Source: an uncultured Peptococcaceae bacterium (GTDB taxonomy: Bacteria; Bacillota; Limnochordia; Darwinibacteriales; Darwinibacteriaceae). From it: a stretch of DNA of 16,999 nt. Numbering within the stretch: position 1 is the first letter of the stretch; each line of letters starts with the position of its first letter. The position numbers were made by a program, and so were the translations under genes. The notes beneath the pieces are model-generated. The model was given only the letters and a program-made list of their open reading frames with translations. It ran no database searches and was not told where the DNA came from. The stretch is taken from the NCBI GenBank assembly GCA_937988745.1, contig CALKAR010000015.1, forward strand, positions 1-16,999. Reading direction: 5' to 3'. This document shows, piece by piece, positions 7,790-15,623 of this stretch.

Positions 7790-8983
7790 TTAACAAATAC
7801 TAACCGCCTTTTTCAACAGTTCTACCTTGTCCAAGCGCTCCCAAGGCAGGTCCAGATCAGTACGGCCAAAGTGTCCATACGCCGCTACCTGACGGTAAAT
7901 TGGCCTGCGCAGATCTAGTTCCTCAATGATTGCAGCCGGACGGAGATCGAAGTGCTTCCGCACCAATTCCTCAATCTCATGTTCTGGAATAACCCCAGTC
8001 CCAAAAGTGTCTACAGAAAGAGAGACAGGACGTGCTACTCCGATGGCATAAGCAACCTGCACCTCAAGGCGCTCGGCGAGGCCAGCAGCTACCAGGTTCT
8101 TAGCAACATACCGTGCAGCATACGCTGCGGAACGGTCAACCTTGGTCGGATCCTTTCCGCTGAAGGCACCGCCTCCGTGGCGTCCCATGCCGCCGTAGGT
8201 ATCTACGATGATCTTACGCCCAGTCAACCCTGCATCACCCTGCGGGCCACCAACTACAAACCGGCCAGTGGGGTTAATCAAGAACCGAGCATTGCGCAGC
8301 AGTTCTTCTGGGATTACAGGACGGATCACATGTTCAATGATGTCATCGTTTAGCTGAGACTGGTCCACATCCGGGTGATGTTGAGCAGACACCACCACGG
8401 TCTCCACTTCAATTGGCCTCATATTCTCGTCATAAGCCACAGACACCTGGGTCTTACCATCGGGCCGGAGATAAGGAAGAATACCCGTCTTCCGGACCTC
8501 GGCTAGGCGCCTTGCCAACTTGTGAGCCAAAGAAATCGGCATCGGCATATACTCAGGCGTTTCAGCCGTGGCGTAGCCAAACATCATTCCTTGGTCGCCT
8601 GCTCCCAGGGTAGAGTGAGTATCCTTTTCTCCCGCTCTGCTTTCTAGGGCAGCGTTAACGCCGAGGGCAATATCGGGAGACTGTTCCTCAATAGATGTCA
8701 GAACTGCACAGGTATCACCGTCAAAGCCATACTTGGCCCTGTCGTACCCAATCTCGCAGATAACCTCGCGGACGAGTCTGGGGATGTCCACATAGCAGTT
8801 AGTTGTCAATTCGCCCATTACCAGGACTAAGCCTGTAGTAACTGCAGTCTCACATGCAACCCGGGCATATGGATCCTCTGCCAGTACTGCGTCGAGTATG
8901 GCATCAGATATTTGGTCGCAGACTTTATCAGGATGACCTTCAGTAACGGATTCTGATGTAAACAGATATCTCCGCTCTGCCAT
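7790..8983 (-). CDS. metK: S-adenosylmethionine synthetase MetK
   Basis: Makes S-adenosylmethionine from methionine and ATP in the cytoplasm; 397 residues from the chosen start. Family signatures: SESVTEGHPDKVCDQISDA with HPDK at 17-20, the GAGDQG ATP-binding hexapeptide at 127-132, and the glycine-rich phosphate-binding motif GGGAFSGKDPTKVDRSAAYA at 270-289. An in-frame GTG at 8992 would add three residues. The ATG at 8983 is preferred because AGGTGG lies 5 bases before it. The gene is headed by its own promoter and SAM riboswitch, so its product represses its own synthesis. The next gene downstream, on the same strand, is the secreted-protein cassette 74 bases on. Confidence 0.97.
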   Translation of the reverse strand: MAERRYLFTSESVTEGHPDKVCDQISDAILDAVLAEDPYARVACETAVTTGLVLVMGELTTNCYVDIPRLVREVICEIGYDRAKYGFDGDTCAVLTSIEEQSPDIALGVNAALESRAGEKDTHSTLGAGDQGMMFGYATAETPEYMPMPISLAHKLARRLAEVRKTGILPYLRPDGKTQVSVAYDENMRPIEVETVVVSAQHHPDVDQSQLNDDIIEHVIRPVIPEELLRNARFLINPTGRFVVGGPQGDAGLTGRKIIVDTYGGMGRHGGGAFSGKDPTKVDRSAAYAARYVAKNLVAAGLAERLEVQVAYAIGVARPVSLSVDTFGTGVIPEHEIEELVRKHFDLRPAAIIEELDLRRPIYRQVAAYGHFGRTDLDLPWERLDKVELLKKAVSIC

Positions 8984-9010
8984 GTCAACCACCTACCTTT
9001 CCCAAGTTCA

Positions 9011-9040
9011 AAAAGAAAACCTCTCTCAACGCGAGAGAGG
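9011..9040 (-). terminator. Riboswitch-controlled intrinsic terminator before metK
   Basis: Perfect eight-base stem (CCTCTCTC with GAGAGAGG), a five-base loop and a T-rich tract TTTTCTTTT on the minus strand, directly after the S-box P1. Confidence 0.93.
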
Positions 9041-9159
9041 CTTAACAGCGTCTCTCATCTTCCAGAACTTCGCTCAGTTCTGCAGGAATTGGCACCATGG
9101 AGCCATTACCTCCGGTTGCCGGGTTTCATCGGGCCCGTCCCTCCACCACTCTCGATGAG
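9011..9159 (-). promoter_or_regulatory. SAM-I (S-box) riboswitch with transcription terminator, upstream of metK
   Basis: Minus-strand S-box RNA. P1 pairs CTCATC (9159-9154) with GATGAG (9059-9054). The core has the same GGTGGAGGGA and GATGAAACCCGGCAACC blocks as the metN riboswitch, and the P4 hairpin has the CAGAACTGAGCGAAGTTCTG arm. A terminator hairpin (plus coordinates 9020-9040) and a T-rich run (9011-9019) follow. High SAM should stop transcription before metK. Confidence 0.96.
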
Positions 9160-9168
9160 GATATTCAT

Positions 9169-9197
9169 ATCTTAGCATCCAGGACAAGTACTGTCAA
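9169..9197 (-). promoter_or_regulatory. Sigma-A promoter of the metK riboswitch transcript
   Basis: On the minus strand, perfect -35 TTGACA (9192-9197), 17-base spacer and -10 TAAGAT (9169-9174). The start point predicted about 7 bases downstream falls just before P1 of the riboswitch. The -35 directly abuts the stop codon of the preceding lipoprotein gene. Confidence 0.85.
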
Positions 9198-9908
9198 TTA
9201 TTCCTCAATCTTCCGCCAAACGTAGGTAGGCAGCAGATCAGCTGTGAACTGATCAACAGCCTGATTAACAGAACGAGTCCGGGCGCTGGGCAGATCGGTT
9301 CGTGAAGGATTGGGGATAAGTATCCAGCTGGGAGCTTCATCGGGTTTGGTCCACGAAAGGCGTGTCTTCTGTGTTTCGGAAGCCTCACCCTGCACCCGCC
9401 GGCTGTAGATGATATTCCCACTACGCGTATCCAGTACCCGGCCGGCAAAGTTCAGCACAACGTGGGTACGCTGCTTGACCTCCCATTCTGCCTTGGTTCT
9501 ATCCTCGCTTAGCTTCGCAATATAAGGCGGATCCTGCACAATTTCCTCGAAATATGATACTACCTCACCTGTAACAATGACATCTACATCGAGCATGCGC
9601 CCCAGTCTGCGAATCTCATCCCTCGTGGGCATCAAGCCTCGGCGTAGACCAAGTTCGGCCAAAGCCGATTCTACTCTACCGCGATCCACCACGTAGTAAT
9701 ACTCCCGCAGTTTCTCCCCAATGCGTTCTTCAATATCATAGGCGGCACCAGGGTACTCAGTATAGTTTTCGAAATAGATGACTGCCACGCTCTCTGCTCC
9801 ACCCAGGTCTATCTTAGGTGGAACCATTACCCGTTCCCGGCCAAAGCAACCGGTCAAAAGCAGTGCCACAACTAGCAACATGCTCAGCCTTAAGAAATTG
9901 CGCCTCAA
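9198..9908 (-). CDS. CsgG-like lipoprotein
   Basis: 236 residues with a lipoprotein signal peptide: two arginines, a hydrophobic run and the lipobox LTGC, so Cys21 should be lipidated. The mature part has the pattern of the CsgG/TolB-N-like fold: VAVIYFENYTEYPGAAYDIE near 41-60, then VVDRGRVESALAELGLRRG, LGRMLDVDVIVTGEVVSYFE near 102-121, and a VLDTRSGNIIYSRR strand pair near 158-171. Related proteins include CsgG and LpoB-type lipoproteins, which sit at the outer membrane or envelope. The start is TTG with AGGAGG 8 bases upstream; it lies directly against the TAA of the ATPase gene. As the last gene of the permease-ATPase operon it may be a partner or cargo of that transporter. The family is likely; the precise function is unknown. 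Confidence 0.8.
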   Translation of the reverse strand: MRRNFLRLSMLLVVALLLTGCFGRERVMVPPKIDLGGAESVAVIYFENYTEYPGAAYDIEERIGEKLREYYYVVDRGRVESALAELGLRRGLMPTRDEIRRLGRMLDVDVIVTGEVVSYFEEIVQDPPYIAKLSEDRTKAEWEVKQRTHVVLNFAGRVLDTRSGNIIYSRRVQGEASETQKTRLSWTKPDEAPSWILIPNPSRTDLPSARTRSVNQAVDQFTADLLPTYVWRKIEE

Positions 9909-10595
9909 TTATGTCGCCTCCTCTGGCGGGTTTGAACTCAAACTGCCATCAATAATCCAATACGGATCAGCCTGCAGATACTTAATCAGTGCCTCATTAT
10001 GGGTAGCAACCACCAGTCCAAACTTGAGTTCTTCCTGAAGCTCAAGAAGAAGCCTACAGATATCTTCTGCTTGTCTCTGTTGAAGATTACCGGTTGGCTC
10101 ATCAGCTATTACTAGGCTTGGACTGCCGGCCAAAGCCCGGGCAATTGCGGCTCTTTGTGCTTCTCCTCCGCTCAACTCCGATGGGTGAGCATGAGATCGC
10201 CGGCCGAGGCCAACTCGTTCCAGCAAATTCTGTCCATTCCACTTCTTCTTTGGTATGCCGCGAATATGTAGAGGCAAATTGACGTTTTCCAATACAGTTA
10301 GCTCAGGAAGAAGGCCCGCGTCCTGCCAAACATAACCCAGCTTGGCGGTACGCCAAGCTGCTCGTTTTTTCTCCGGCCACATCCAAGCATTTTCACCTTC
10401 GACCTGGACCTCGCCTTGACTTGGTCTGAGGAGAAGGCCCAAGATAGACAAGAGTGTGCTTTTGCCTGAGCCAGAACTACCCAGGACAACGCAGCGCTCT
10501 CCTGGTGCAACACTCCAATCTATATCTGACAGAACGCGTACCGATGGTTCATATAATTTACCCACTCCGACAAGAGTCACTAGACTATCCCGCAC
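9909..10595 (-). CDS. LolD/MacB-type ABC transporter ATP-binding protein
   Basis: 228 residues, the usual length for LolD/FtsE/MacB-type ATPases. Walker A GSSGSGKST at 39-47, ABC signature LSGGE at 141-145, Walker B with VIADEPTGNL (DEPTGN at 165-170), and the H-loop histidine in ATHNE near 199. It should power the adjacent FtsX-like permease. The start is GTG, with GGAGGT placed 8 bases upstream, inside the end of the permease gene; the two genes overlap by 11 bases. This coupling and the next gene, a lipoprotein, suggest lipoprotein handling or envelope work rather than nutrient uptake. The symbol lolD would be too precise without a tree. Confidence 0.92.
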   Translation of the reverse strand: MRDSLVTLVGVGKLYEPSVRVLSDIDWSVAPGERCVVLGSSGSGKSTLLSILGLLLRPSQGEVQVEGENAWMWPEKKRAAWRTAKLGYVWQDAGLLPELTVLENVNLPLHIRGIPKKKWNGQNLLERVGLGRRSHAHPSELSGGEAQRAAIARALAGSPSLVIADEPTGNLQQRQAEDICRLLLELQEELKFGLVVATHNEALIKYLQADPYWIIDGSLSSNPPEEAT

Positions 10596-11736
10596 GGCGT
10601 ACCACCTCCACCGGGTCCACTTGGGTCATGCGCCGTGCAGGCAGTAGTACTGCCGCTGCACCAGTCAGCACCGCAGCAGCCATCACCCACCACACATCTT
10701 TATGAGCCCAGGCTATAGGCAGCTTTTCTAAGTAGAAAATCTGGGGGAGGCGAATGGTCACGTGACTGAGGCCCCAAACAGCCAAGCGAGCACTGAGCAC
10801 CCCCACAATCCCGCCCAGAAATCCGCTGGCTAGCCCTTGAATCAGGAACAAAGCTCCTATTTGGCGGGGCGATGCGCCTAGCGCTCGCAGCACTCCCACA
10901 CTACGCTGCTGCGCCCAAGCCCGGAATAAGTAAACATTCATGATCCCCAACGCGCTTACCAACAGCGTGAAGACAAGGATCCAGACCAACACCGTGCGCT
11001 GAACAGCCATCGAGATGAAGAGCCCCTGTTCTCTCTCATACCAGGGGCGCACCCATAGGCCGGTCGCATCCTGTAAAGGCCCAATAAATACGTCTGCCCG
11101 GGTATAGTCATCGATCCGGACGCCATAGCCCGTAACACCCGTCGTACCCAACAGTTCCTGCCCCACTTCGAGCCCTACCATGACGAGGCTGCCATCAATA
11201 CCGTAATAGCCGGTATAGAACAGACCATCGACGAGAAGAGCACGGGAAAGATATGGGGAAACCAACACAACGCGATCGCCGACATTCACACCTAGGCTGC
11301 GGGCCAGCTCGACACCTAACACCGCTCCCTGACCGAGCTTAATCTGCCTCCAGTCTCCTGCTTCGAGAATCTCAGCAGAATCAATCAGCTCGAGCTCTGA
11401 ATCCCAGCTGACTCCTTTGACCGTAATCGGCTCCGCAGCTAAGCCTTTCTGGATTAAGGCAGGGAACTGAACATAAGGCGAAACCGCTTTGACGCCTGGT
11501 ACTTCTAAAATCGTCCGCTTGAGGTCTTGGGTGATTTCTTCATTTACTCCAGCTTCAAGAGTAAGATGTGGAGCCAGCATTAGAATACGTTCGCCGAAAA
11601 AGTCCTGAACTCCTTGTGCGAACGAGAGAATAACCAAGAGGGCAGTAATCGCAGCACTGATACCGATTATGCTCCCCACGGTCTGCTTCCAGTGAAACCT
11701 CAACTGCTTTGCTGCCACGAACCAATACCATCTCAC
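10585..11736 (-). CDS. FtsX-like ABC permease of the LolC/E type
   Basis: 383 residues. One membrane helix near 20-42 is followed by a large extracytoplasmic domain (about 43-245) and then three helices near 248-272, 296-320 and 348-366. This is the four-helix type VII topology shared by LolC/E and MacB. Features close to LolC/E are ERILMLAPHLTLEAG at 49-63, the ITVKGVSWDSE segment, WYEREQGLFISMAVQRT at 232-248 (compare the W-x-N-LF-AL-x-ER motif known just before helix 2 in LolC/E) and VGVLRALGASPRQIGALFLI. Only one permease gene is present, so it would act as a homodimer like LolF. The start is GTG with a weak ribosome binding site. It is the first gene of the operon with the ATPase and the CsgG-like lipoprotein. 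Confidence 0.88.
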   Translation of the reverse strand: MRWYWFVAAKQLRFHWKQTVGSIIGISAAITALLVILSFAQGVQDFFGERILMLAPHLTLEAGVNEEITQDLKRTILEVPGVKAVSPYVQFPALIQKGLAAEPITVKGVSWDSELELIDSAEILEAGDWRQIKLGQGAVLGVELARSLGVNVGDRVVLVSPYLSRALLVDGLFYTGYYGIDGSLVMVGLEVGQELLGTTGVTGYGVRIDDYTRADVFIGPLQDATGLWVRPWYEREQGLFISMAVQRTVLVWILVFTLLVSALGIMNVYLFRAWAQQRSVGVLRALGASPRQIGALFLIQGLASGFLGGIVGVLSARLAVWGLSHVTIRLPQIFYLEKLPIAWAHKDVWWVMAAAVLTGAAAVLLPARRMTQVDPVEVVRRAG

Positions 11737-11766
11737 CTAGATCACCCAGCCCCTATTTATGGTATC

Positions 11767-11790
11767 ATTATAACATCGGACGACCACCTT
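11767..11790 (-). promoter_or_regulatory. Promoter of the LolC/E-like operon
   Basis: On the minus strand a perfect -10 TATAAT (11767-11772) lies about 30 bases before the GTG start. The best -35 is a weak TCCACA with an 18-base spacer. It is back-to-back with the cysteine desulfurase promoter. Confidence 0.6.
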
Positions 11791-11819
11791 GTGGAAAAAG
11801 GAAAAGAAAGGTGTATACT
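11789..11819 (+). promoter_or_regulatory. Promoter of the cysteine desulfurase-thiI operon
   Basis: A -10 TATACT at 11814-11819 lies 50 bases before the start codon. The -35 is weak: TTGTGG at 11789-11794 would give a long 19-base spacer. No clear IscR-type operator is seen. Confidence 0.5.
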
Positions 11820-11869
11820 AGAATAAGGTGGACAGAACTTCTGAGCGTTTTTAAGGAGGCTGCTGTATA

Positions 11870-13039
11870 ATGCAGCGCGAGATTTACCTAGATAATAGTG
11901 CAACAACCCCAGTATCTGCCGAAGTAGCCAAAGCAATGGAACCATATTGGTCCGTGCAATATGGCAATCCTTCATCTCCTCATATGCGTGGTGTTGCCGC
12001 CGAGAAGACCATGAACCACTGCAGGCGCACCTTAGCAGAGCTTCTGGGAGTGACTCCCCAGGAACTGTACTTCACGGGAAGCGGTACTGAGGGTAACAAT
12101 ATAGCCATCCAGGGAGTCGCTAATATACCGTACAACCGCAAGAATCCTGGACATATCATTACGAGCGCCGTAGAGCACCCTGCGGTACTGCATGTGGCTC
12201 GTTACCTAGCAACCATCGGTTGGGAAGTAACTTATCTCCCGGTAGACAGTACGGGCAGAATTAGCCCTACTGATCTTCAGAAGGCCATTCGTCCAGAAAC
12301 CAGATTAGTCAGCATCATGCTGGTTAATAACGAACTTGGGGCGATCATGCCGTTTCTAGAGATCAGCGGAATCATTCGAGAAGCCAACCGCGAGCGGCAG
12401 ACTCCAATCTTGTTTCACTGTGACGCTGTTCAAGCCTTGGGTAAGATCCCTGTTGATCTGAAGGCCATCGACTGCGACATGGCCAGTTTTAGTGCCCATA
12501 AGATCAACGGCCCTAAAGGAGTTGGCCTGCTGTACGTAAAGCGCGGCACCGGACTGCGCCCACTCATGTATGGTGGCGGCCAGGAACGGGGATTACGTCC
12601 GGGAACTGAAAATCTGCCCGGTATTGTGGGAATGACTAGGGCGGTCGAGCTTGCCCTTGAGAATCTGCAAACCAATGCCGCTCATATGCGGCGCTTACGT
12701 ACAAGGCTGATTGAGGGGATTCGTTCCATTCCCGATTCTGCCATCAACAGCCCGATGGACGGCGCACCCCATATTGTAAACGCCCGTTTTGCCGGAATCA
12801 GAGGTGAAGTGCTTGTCCATTTCTTGGAGCAAAAGCGCATCTATATCGCGATGGGAGCCGCTTGCTCAAGTAAGAGTAAAGGCCGCTCGCATGTACTAGA
12901 GGCTTTGGGGCTTTCTTCTGAAGAAATCCTCAACTCGGTCCGCCTCAGCCTTTCCCCGGACCAAACGGAGGAAGAAATTGATTATGTCATTGAATCTCTC
13001 GCCCAAACTGTAGGAGAGATTCGGTCAATATACTCGTAA
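11870..13039 (+). CDS. Cysteine desulfurase (NifS/IscS family)
   Basis: PLP enzyme that takes sulfur from cysteine as a protein-bound persulfide; 389 residues. The start YLDNSATTPV is typical. The cofactor lysine is Lys211 in SAHKINGPKG. Other PLP contacts are His103 in VEHPAV, and Asp185 and Gln188 in HCDAVQALGK. The persulfide cysteine is Cys332 in GAACSSKSKGRSHVLEALGL. AAGGAGG lies 10 bases before the ATG. The next gene, thiI, begins 16 bases on, so this enzyme most likely gives sulfur to ThiI, as NifZ does in Bacillus subtilis. No iron-sulfur scaffold gene is nearby, which also argues for a dedicated tRNA/thiamine thiolation role rather than general cluster assembly. Confidence 0.95.
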   Translation: MQREIYLDNSATTPVSAEVAKAMEPYWSVQYGNPSSPHMRGVAAEKTMNHCRRTLAELLGVTPQELYFTGSGTEGNNIAIQGVANIPYNRKNPGHIITSAVEHPAVLHVARYLATIGWEVTYLPVDSTGRISPTDLQKAIRPETRLVSIMLVNNELGAIMPFLEISGIIREANRERQTPILFHCDAVQALGKIPVDLKAIDCDMASFSAHKINGPKGVGLLYVKRGTGLRPLMYGGGQERGLRPGTENLPGIVGMTRAVELALENLQTNAAHMRRLRTRLIEGIRSIPDSAINSPMDGAPHIVNARFAGIRGEVLVHFLEQKRIYIAMGAACSSKSKGRSHVLEALGLSSEEILNSVRLSLSPDQTEEEIDYVIESLAQTVGEIRSIYS

Positions 13040-13055
13040 GATAAGGAGTTGTGCT

Positions 13056-14210
13056 GTGTATCATATTCTCTTAGTCAGATACGGTGAGATCAGTCTCAAA
13101 GGCCGTAATCGTCGGATGTTTGAAGACATCTTGATTAGTAACGTGAAAACTGCCCTCCAAGGAATCTCGATTGGAGAGATATCCCGTACATTTGGGCGGA
13201 TTTACATCGAAACCGATGAATGGGAGGCTGCCGCAGAACGCCTCCAGAAAGTCTTTGGAATTGTCTCGCTCTCGCCTGTATTGCGCACTGATCTCGACCT
13301 AGATTCGATCAAGGACGCTGCTGTGCGAGTGATGGCTGATACTAATGCGTCGACATTCAAGGTAGAGACACGCCGGCCCAATAAGGCCTTTCCAATGCAG
13401 AGCCCTGAGATCAGCCGGACTATTGGCGGCCATGTACTGAAGAATTTTTCCCATCTGCAGGTCGATGTGCATCAGCCTGATGTCACCCTCGAGATTGAAA
13501 TCAGGCGGGAAGGTGCCTATCTTTACAGCCGAACGATTCCGTGCTTAGGCGGACTTCCAGCGGGTGTATCAGGGAAGGGTCTCCTTCTGCTTTCGGGAGG
13601 AATTGACAGCCCCGTAGCCGGGTATCTAGCTATGAAGCGCGGTGTTGCGGTAGAAGGACTCCATTTCCATTCTTATCCCTTTACTACTGAACGCAGCAAA
13701 GAAAAGGTCATGGAATTAGGGCGCATCCTGGGACAGTATACAGGACAGGAATCGTTCAAACTGTGGATCTGCCATTTCACTGAGGTTCAGAAAGCGATTC
13801 AAAAGCAGCCCTATGAAAGTCTGCGCATCACATTGATGCGGAGGTTTATGCTGCGCATCGCTGCAAAGCTAGCAGAGCAACAGAAGGCTTTGGCCATTAT
13901 TACAGGGGACAGCCTCGGCCAGGTGGCCAGCCAGACCATGGAAAGCATTTTCACGATTAACGCTGTCACCACCATGCCCGTATATCGGCCGCTTATCGGC
14001 ATGGATAAGCAGGAGATCGTCGATATTTCTCGCCAGATCGGTACGTATGAAACATCGATCCTACCTTACGACGACTGCTGCACAGTGTTCGTTCCCAAGA
14101 ACCCGGCCACACGCCCCACCGTTGAACAGGCCTTAGAAGCCGAAAGCGGCATGGACGTTGATGGGTTAGTAAACGAAGCTGTTGCCTTGACGGAGTTAGT
14201 AGAACTATAG
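13056..14210 (+). CDS. thiI: tRNA 4-thiouridine synthase ThiI
   Basis: Adds sulfur to U8 of tRNA (s4U) and in some bacteria also serves thiamine thiazole synthesis; 384 residues, cytoplasmic. The N-terminal ferredoxin-like and THUMP domains cover about residues 1-165, with VRYGEISLKGRNRRMFED at the start. The PP-loop adenylation motif is SGGIDSPVA at 180-188. The conserved region near the end is DDCCTVFVPKNPATRP, with Cys341-Cys342; one is the likely persulfide-handling cysteine. There is no C-terminal rhodanese domain, as in the B. subtilis form, which depends on the partner cysteine desulfurase. The start is GTG at 13056 with AAGGAG 7 bases upstream; the nearby GTG at 13051 is out of frame. 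Followed by a terminator hairpin. Confidence 0.96.
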   Translation: MYHILLVRYGEISLKGRNRRMFEDILISNVKTALQGISIGEISRTFGRIYIETDEWEAAAERLQKVFGIVSLSPVLRTDLDLDSIKDAAVRVMADTNASTFKVETRRPNKAFPMQSPEISRTIGGHVLKNFSHLQVDVHQPDVTLEIEIRREGAYLYSRTIPCLGGLPAGVSGKGLLLLSGGIDSPVAGYLAMKRGVAVEGLHFHSYPFTTERSKEKVMELGRILGQYTGQESFKLWICHFTEVQKAIQKQPYESLRITLMRRFMLRIAAKLAEQQKALAIITGDSLGQVASQTMESIFTINAVTTMPVYRPLIGMDKQEIVDISRQIGTYETSILPYDDCCTVFVPKNPATRPTVEQALEAESGMDVDGLVNEAVALTELVEL

Positions 14211-14214
14211 CAGA

Positions 14215-14253
14215 AAGGGACCCGTAAGATTCGATAGTCTTACTGGGTCCCTT
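14215..14253. terminator. Two-way terminator between thiI and the DUF4438 gene
   Basis: A long stem: AAGGGACCC with GGGTCCCTT, extended by GTAAGA with TCTTAC, with one bulged T at 14244 and an eight-base loop. It lies between two convergent genes. The T tracts are only modest on either side (TTGTTTATT on plus, TTTCTGC on minus), so it probably serves both but less strongly than the metQ terminator. Confidence 0.75.
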
Positions 14254-14258
14254 GTTTA

Positions 14259-15140
14259 TTACCGATAACGGCCGATGCCGAGAATGCGTCCAATGTTAGC
14301 GTCTTTGTCTTCTCTGTATGCTAGCGAACCGTCGATGGCGGTGAAGATTGTGGTGACGCCAGGGCCGTGCCCGGCGATCAGACAGTCAGAATGGACAACC
14401 ACGCCAATGCTGACGGCGCCGCGTCTGTAACTGCGCCCAAAGCGATTGTCTGTATCCTCAAGCGCTACCAGATCGCCAAATCTGAGCTGATCCAAGCCTA
14501 GGCCCTTGAGTTCTTCCTGATCCGATGTAGTGATATCGTAGTCACCAGAGGCTACGCTGGCAGCCCCCAGCCCAGAACCCATGAATTTCGCCGGAACAAC
14601 AGCTGCAACAGGAACAACGAGTTTGCCATCTACTTCCTCAATACCGAGCTTATCCAGCAGATCGGGATCCAGGTTAAAGACAAAGATCCCTGGGTAATCA
14701 ACAAGCCGCAGTCCCTGGCCGACTGACCGGATTTGGATCTTGTCGTCGATGCAGAGCTTCTCAAGGTCTTCATCGGCAAAATCGATCAGGACATGTTCGA
14801 TACCGCCATGGGTCCCGGTAACAATCCCTTTAGCGCCCTTAGCATCACCTGAAACAACAGTAGCAACATTACCAATGCAGGCAAAGGTGTTGTAGGCTTG
14901 ATTCTTCGGGTCAGAGCGCTTATCTATCACCGCAGCGGTAGACACTCCCGGCTCAATATGGTCTCCTGCCCAACCAAACGCAGGATCACCCACTTTGACA
15001 TTGTAGGCAATGCCGCCTGTACCAGGCAGTACAAACGGAACACCATCCCGGTCAATGCGGTAAGCACTTGAGCGCAATGGGGGTGCAACCATCCCCATAA
15101 CTGACAGTTGTACAAGTTTGTCACGATTCGTTCTCAACAT
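14259..15140 (-). CDS. DUF4438 domain-containing protein, function unknown
   Basis: 293 residues that look like the DUF4438 family, an uncharacterised family known from Thermotoga and various Firmicutes. Conserved-looking segments include DGVPFVLPGTGGIAYNVKVG, GDHIEPGVSTAA, GDAKGAKGIVTGTHGGIEHV, FGRSYRRGAVSIGVVVHSD and GHGPGVTTIFTA. It has no signal peptide or membrane segment, so it should be cytoplasmic; the beta-rich glycine turns suggest a beta-barrel-like enzyme fold. AAGGAGGG lies about 5 bases before the ATG, which supports this start even though it overlaps the 3' end of the VanZ-like gene by 20 bases. Family recognition is by pattern only, and no activity is claimed. Confidence 0.8.
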   Translation of the reverse strand: MLRTNRDKLVQLSVMGMVAPPLRSSAYRIDRDGVPFVLPGTGGIAYNVKVGDPAFGWAGDHIEPGVSTAAVIDKRSDPKNQAYNTFACIGNVATVVSGDAKGAKGIVTGTHGGIEHVLIDFADEDLEKLCIDDKIQIRSVGQGLRLVDYPGIFVFNLDPDLLDKLGIEEVDGKLVVPVAAVVPAKFMGSGLGAASVASGDYDITTSDQEELKGLGLDQLRFGDLVALEDTDNRFGRSYRRGAVSIGVVVHSDCLIAGHGPGVTTIFTAIDGSLAYREDKDANIGRILGIGRYR

Positions 15141-15588
15141 GTTCGTCCCTCCTTCTTGGACTTCTCCTTCTCCATAAACTTACTACACCAATGACAACTG
15201 CTGTCAGGCAGATGCCAATAAAGTCAATCAAGACATCATTCAGACTGCCAGAACGGTGTTCCAGCCTCATCTGCTGATACTCATCTAGAAACGCCACCAC
15301 AAGCGAGATGGCCCCTCCCCACAAGACCGGGTGCTTTTTTAACAGTCTTGTTTTTGTGCAGGCATAAACAGTCAAGCCGGTCAGCACAGCATAGGCAGCC
15401 ACGTGACCGACTTTCCGCACCCAAAAGACCAAGTCTTGTATCTCTTTTCTGGAAAGGTGAGGGAACCACTCGCGAAAGAGCTGCACCATGAATTGGGCAC
15501 CGGAGCTATTCGTTTTTGAGAATAACAGAACACTTAACACATACACGCCTACAAACATCCAACTTAACACACGGTCCAATCCCCTCAC
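15121..15588 (-). CDS. VanZ-like family membrane protein
   Basis: 155 residues with four hydrophobic segments, near 9-24, 58-75, 89-101 and 117-139. The VanZ-like signature motifs are seen: FWVRKVGHVAAYAVLTGLTV near 55-74, the DEYQQ stretch at 102-106 (FLDEYQQMRLEHRSGSLND) and DVLIDFIGICLTA. VanZ of enterococci gives low-level teicoplanin resistance, but most chromosomal members have no proven role, and resistance is not implied here. The start is uncertain: the GTG at 15588 lacks a ribosome binding site, whereas the GTG at 15570 has GAGGGGA about 9 bases upstream. The longer form is listed because it keeps positive residues before the first helix. Its end overlaps the DUF4438 gene by 20 bases, so the two are coupled. 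Confidence 0.87.
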   Translation of the reverse strand: MRGLDRVLSWMFVGVYVLSVLLFSKTNSSGAQFMVQLFREWFPHLSRKEIQDLVFWVRKVGHVAAYAVLTGLTVYACTKTRLLKKHPVLWGGAISLVVAFLDEYQQMRLEHRSGSLNDVLIDFIGICLTAVVIGVVSLWRRRSPRRRDEHVENES

Positions 15589-15597
15589 CGATGATAA

Positions 15598-15623
15598 GAA
15601 GAAAAGGCCTGTCTGCAGGCCTT
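15598..15623 (-). terminator. Intrinsic terminator after the small Cys-rich gene
   Basis: On the minus strand, the perfect stem AAGGCCTG with CAGGCCTT (15604-15623), a four-base loop and then TTTTCTTCTT. It overlaps the stop codon of the small cysteine-rich gene and separates the ParB-like unit from the VanZ-like unit. Confidence 0.88.

Noticed and set aside
22..9147. Inverted 35-base repeat as ends of a mobile element
   Set aside because: The repeat is the conserved core of two functional riboswitches, and no transposase or integrase lies between them.
15121..15588. VanZ-like gene as a glycopeptide resistance gene
   Set aside because: No vanHAX, vanY or VanRS genes are nearby, and VanZ-like proteins are common in chromosomes without resistance.
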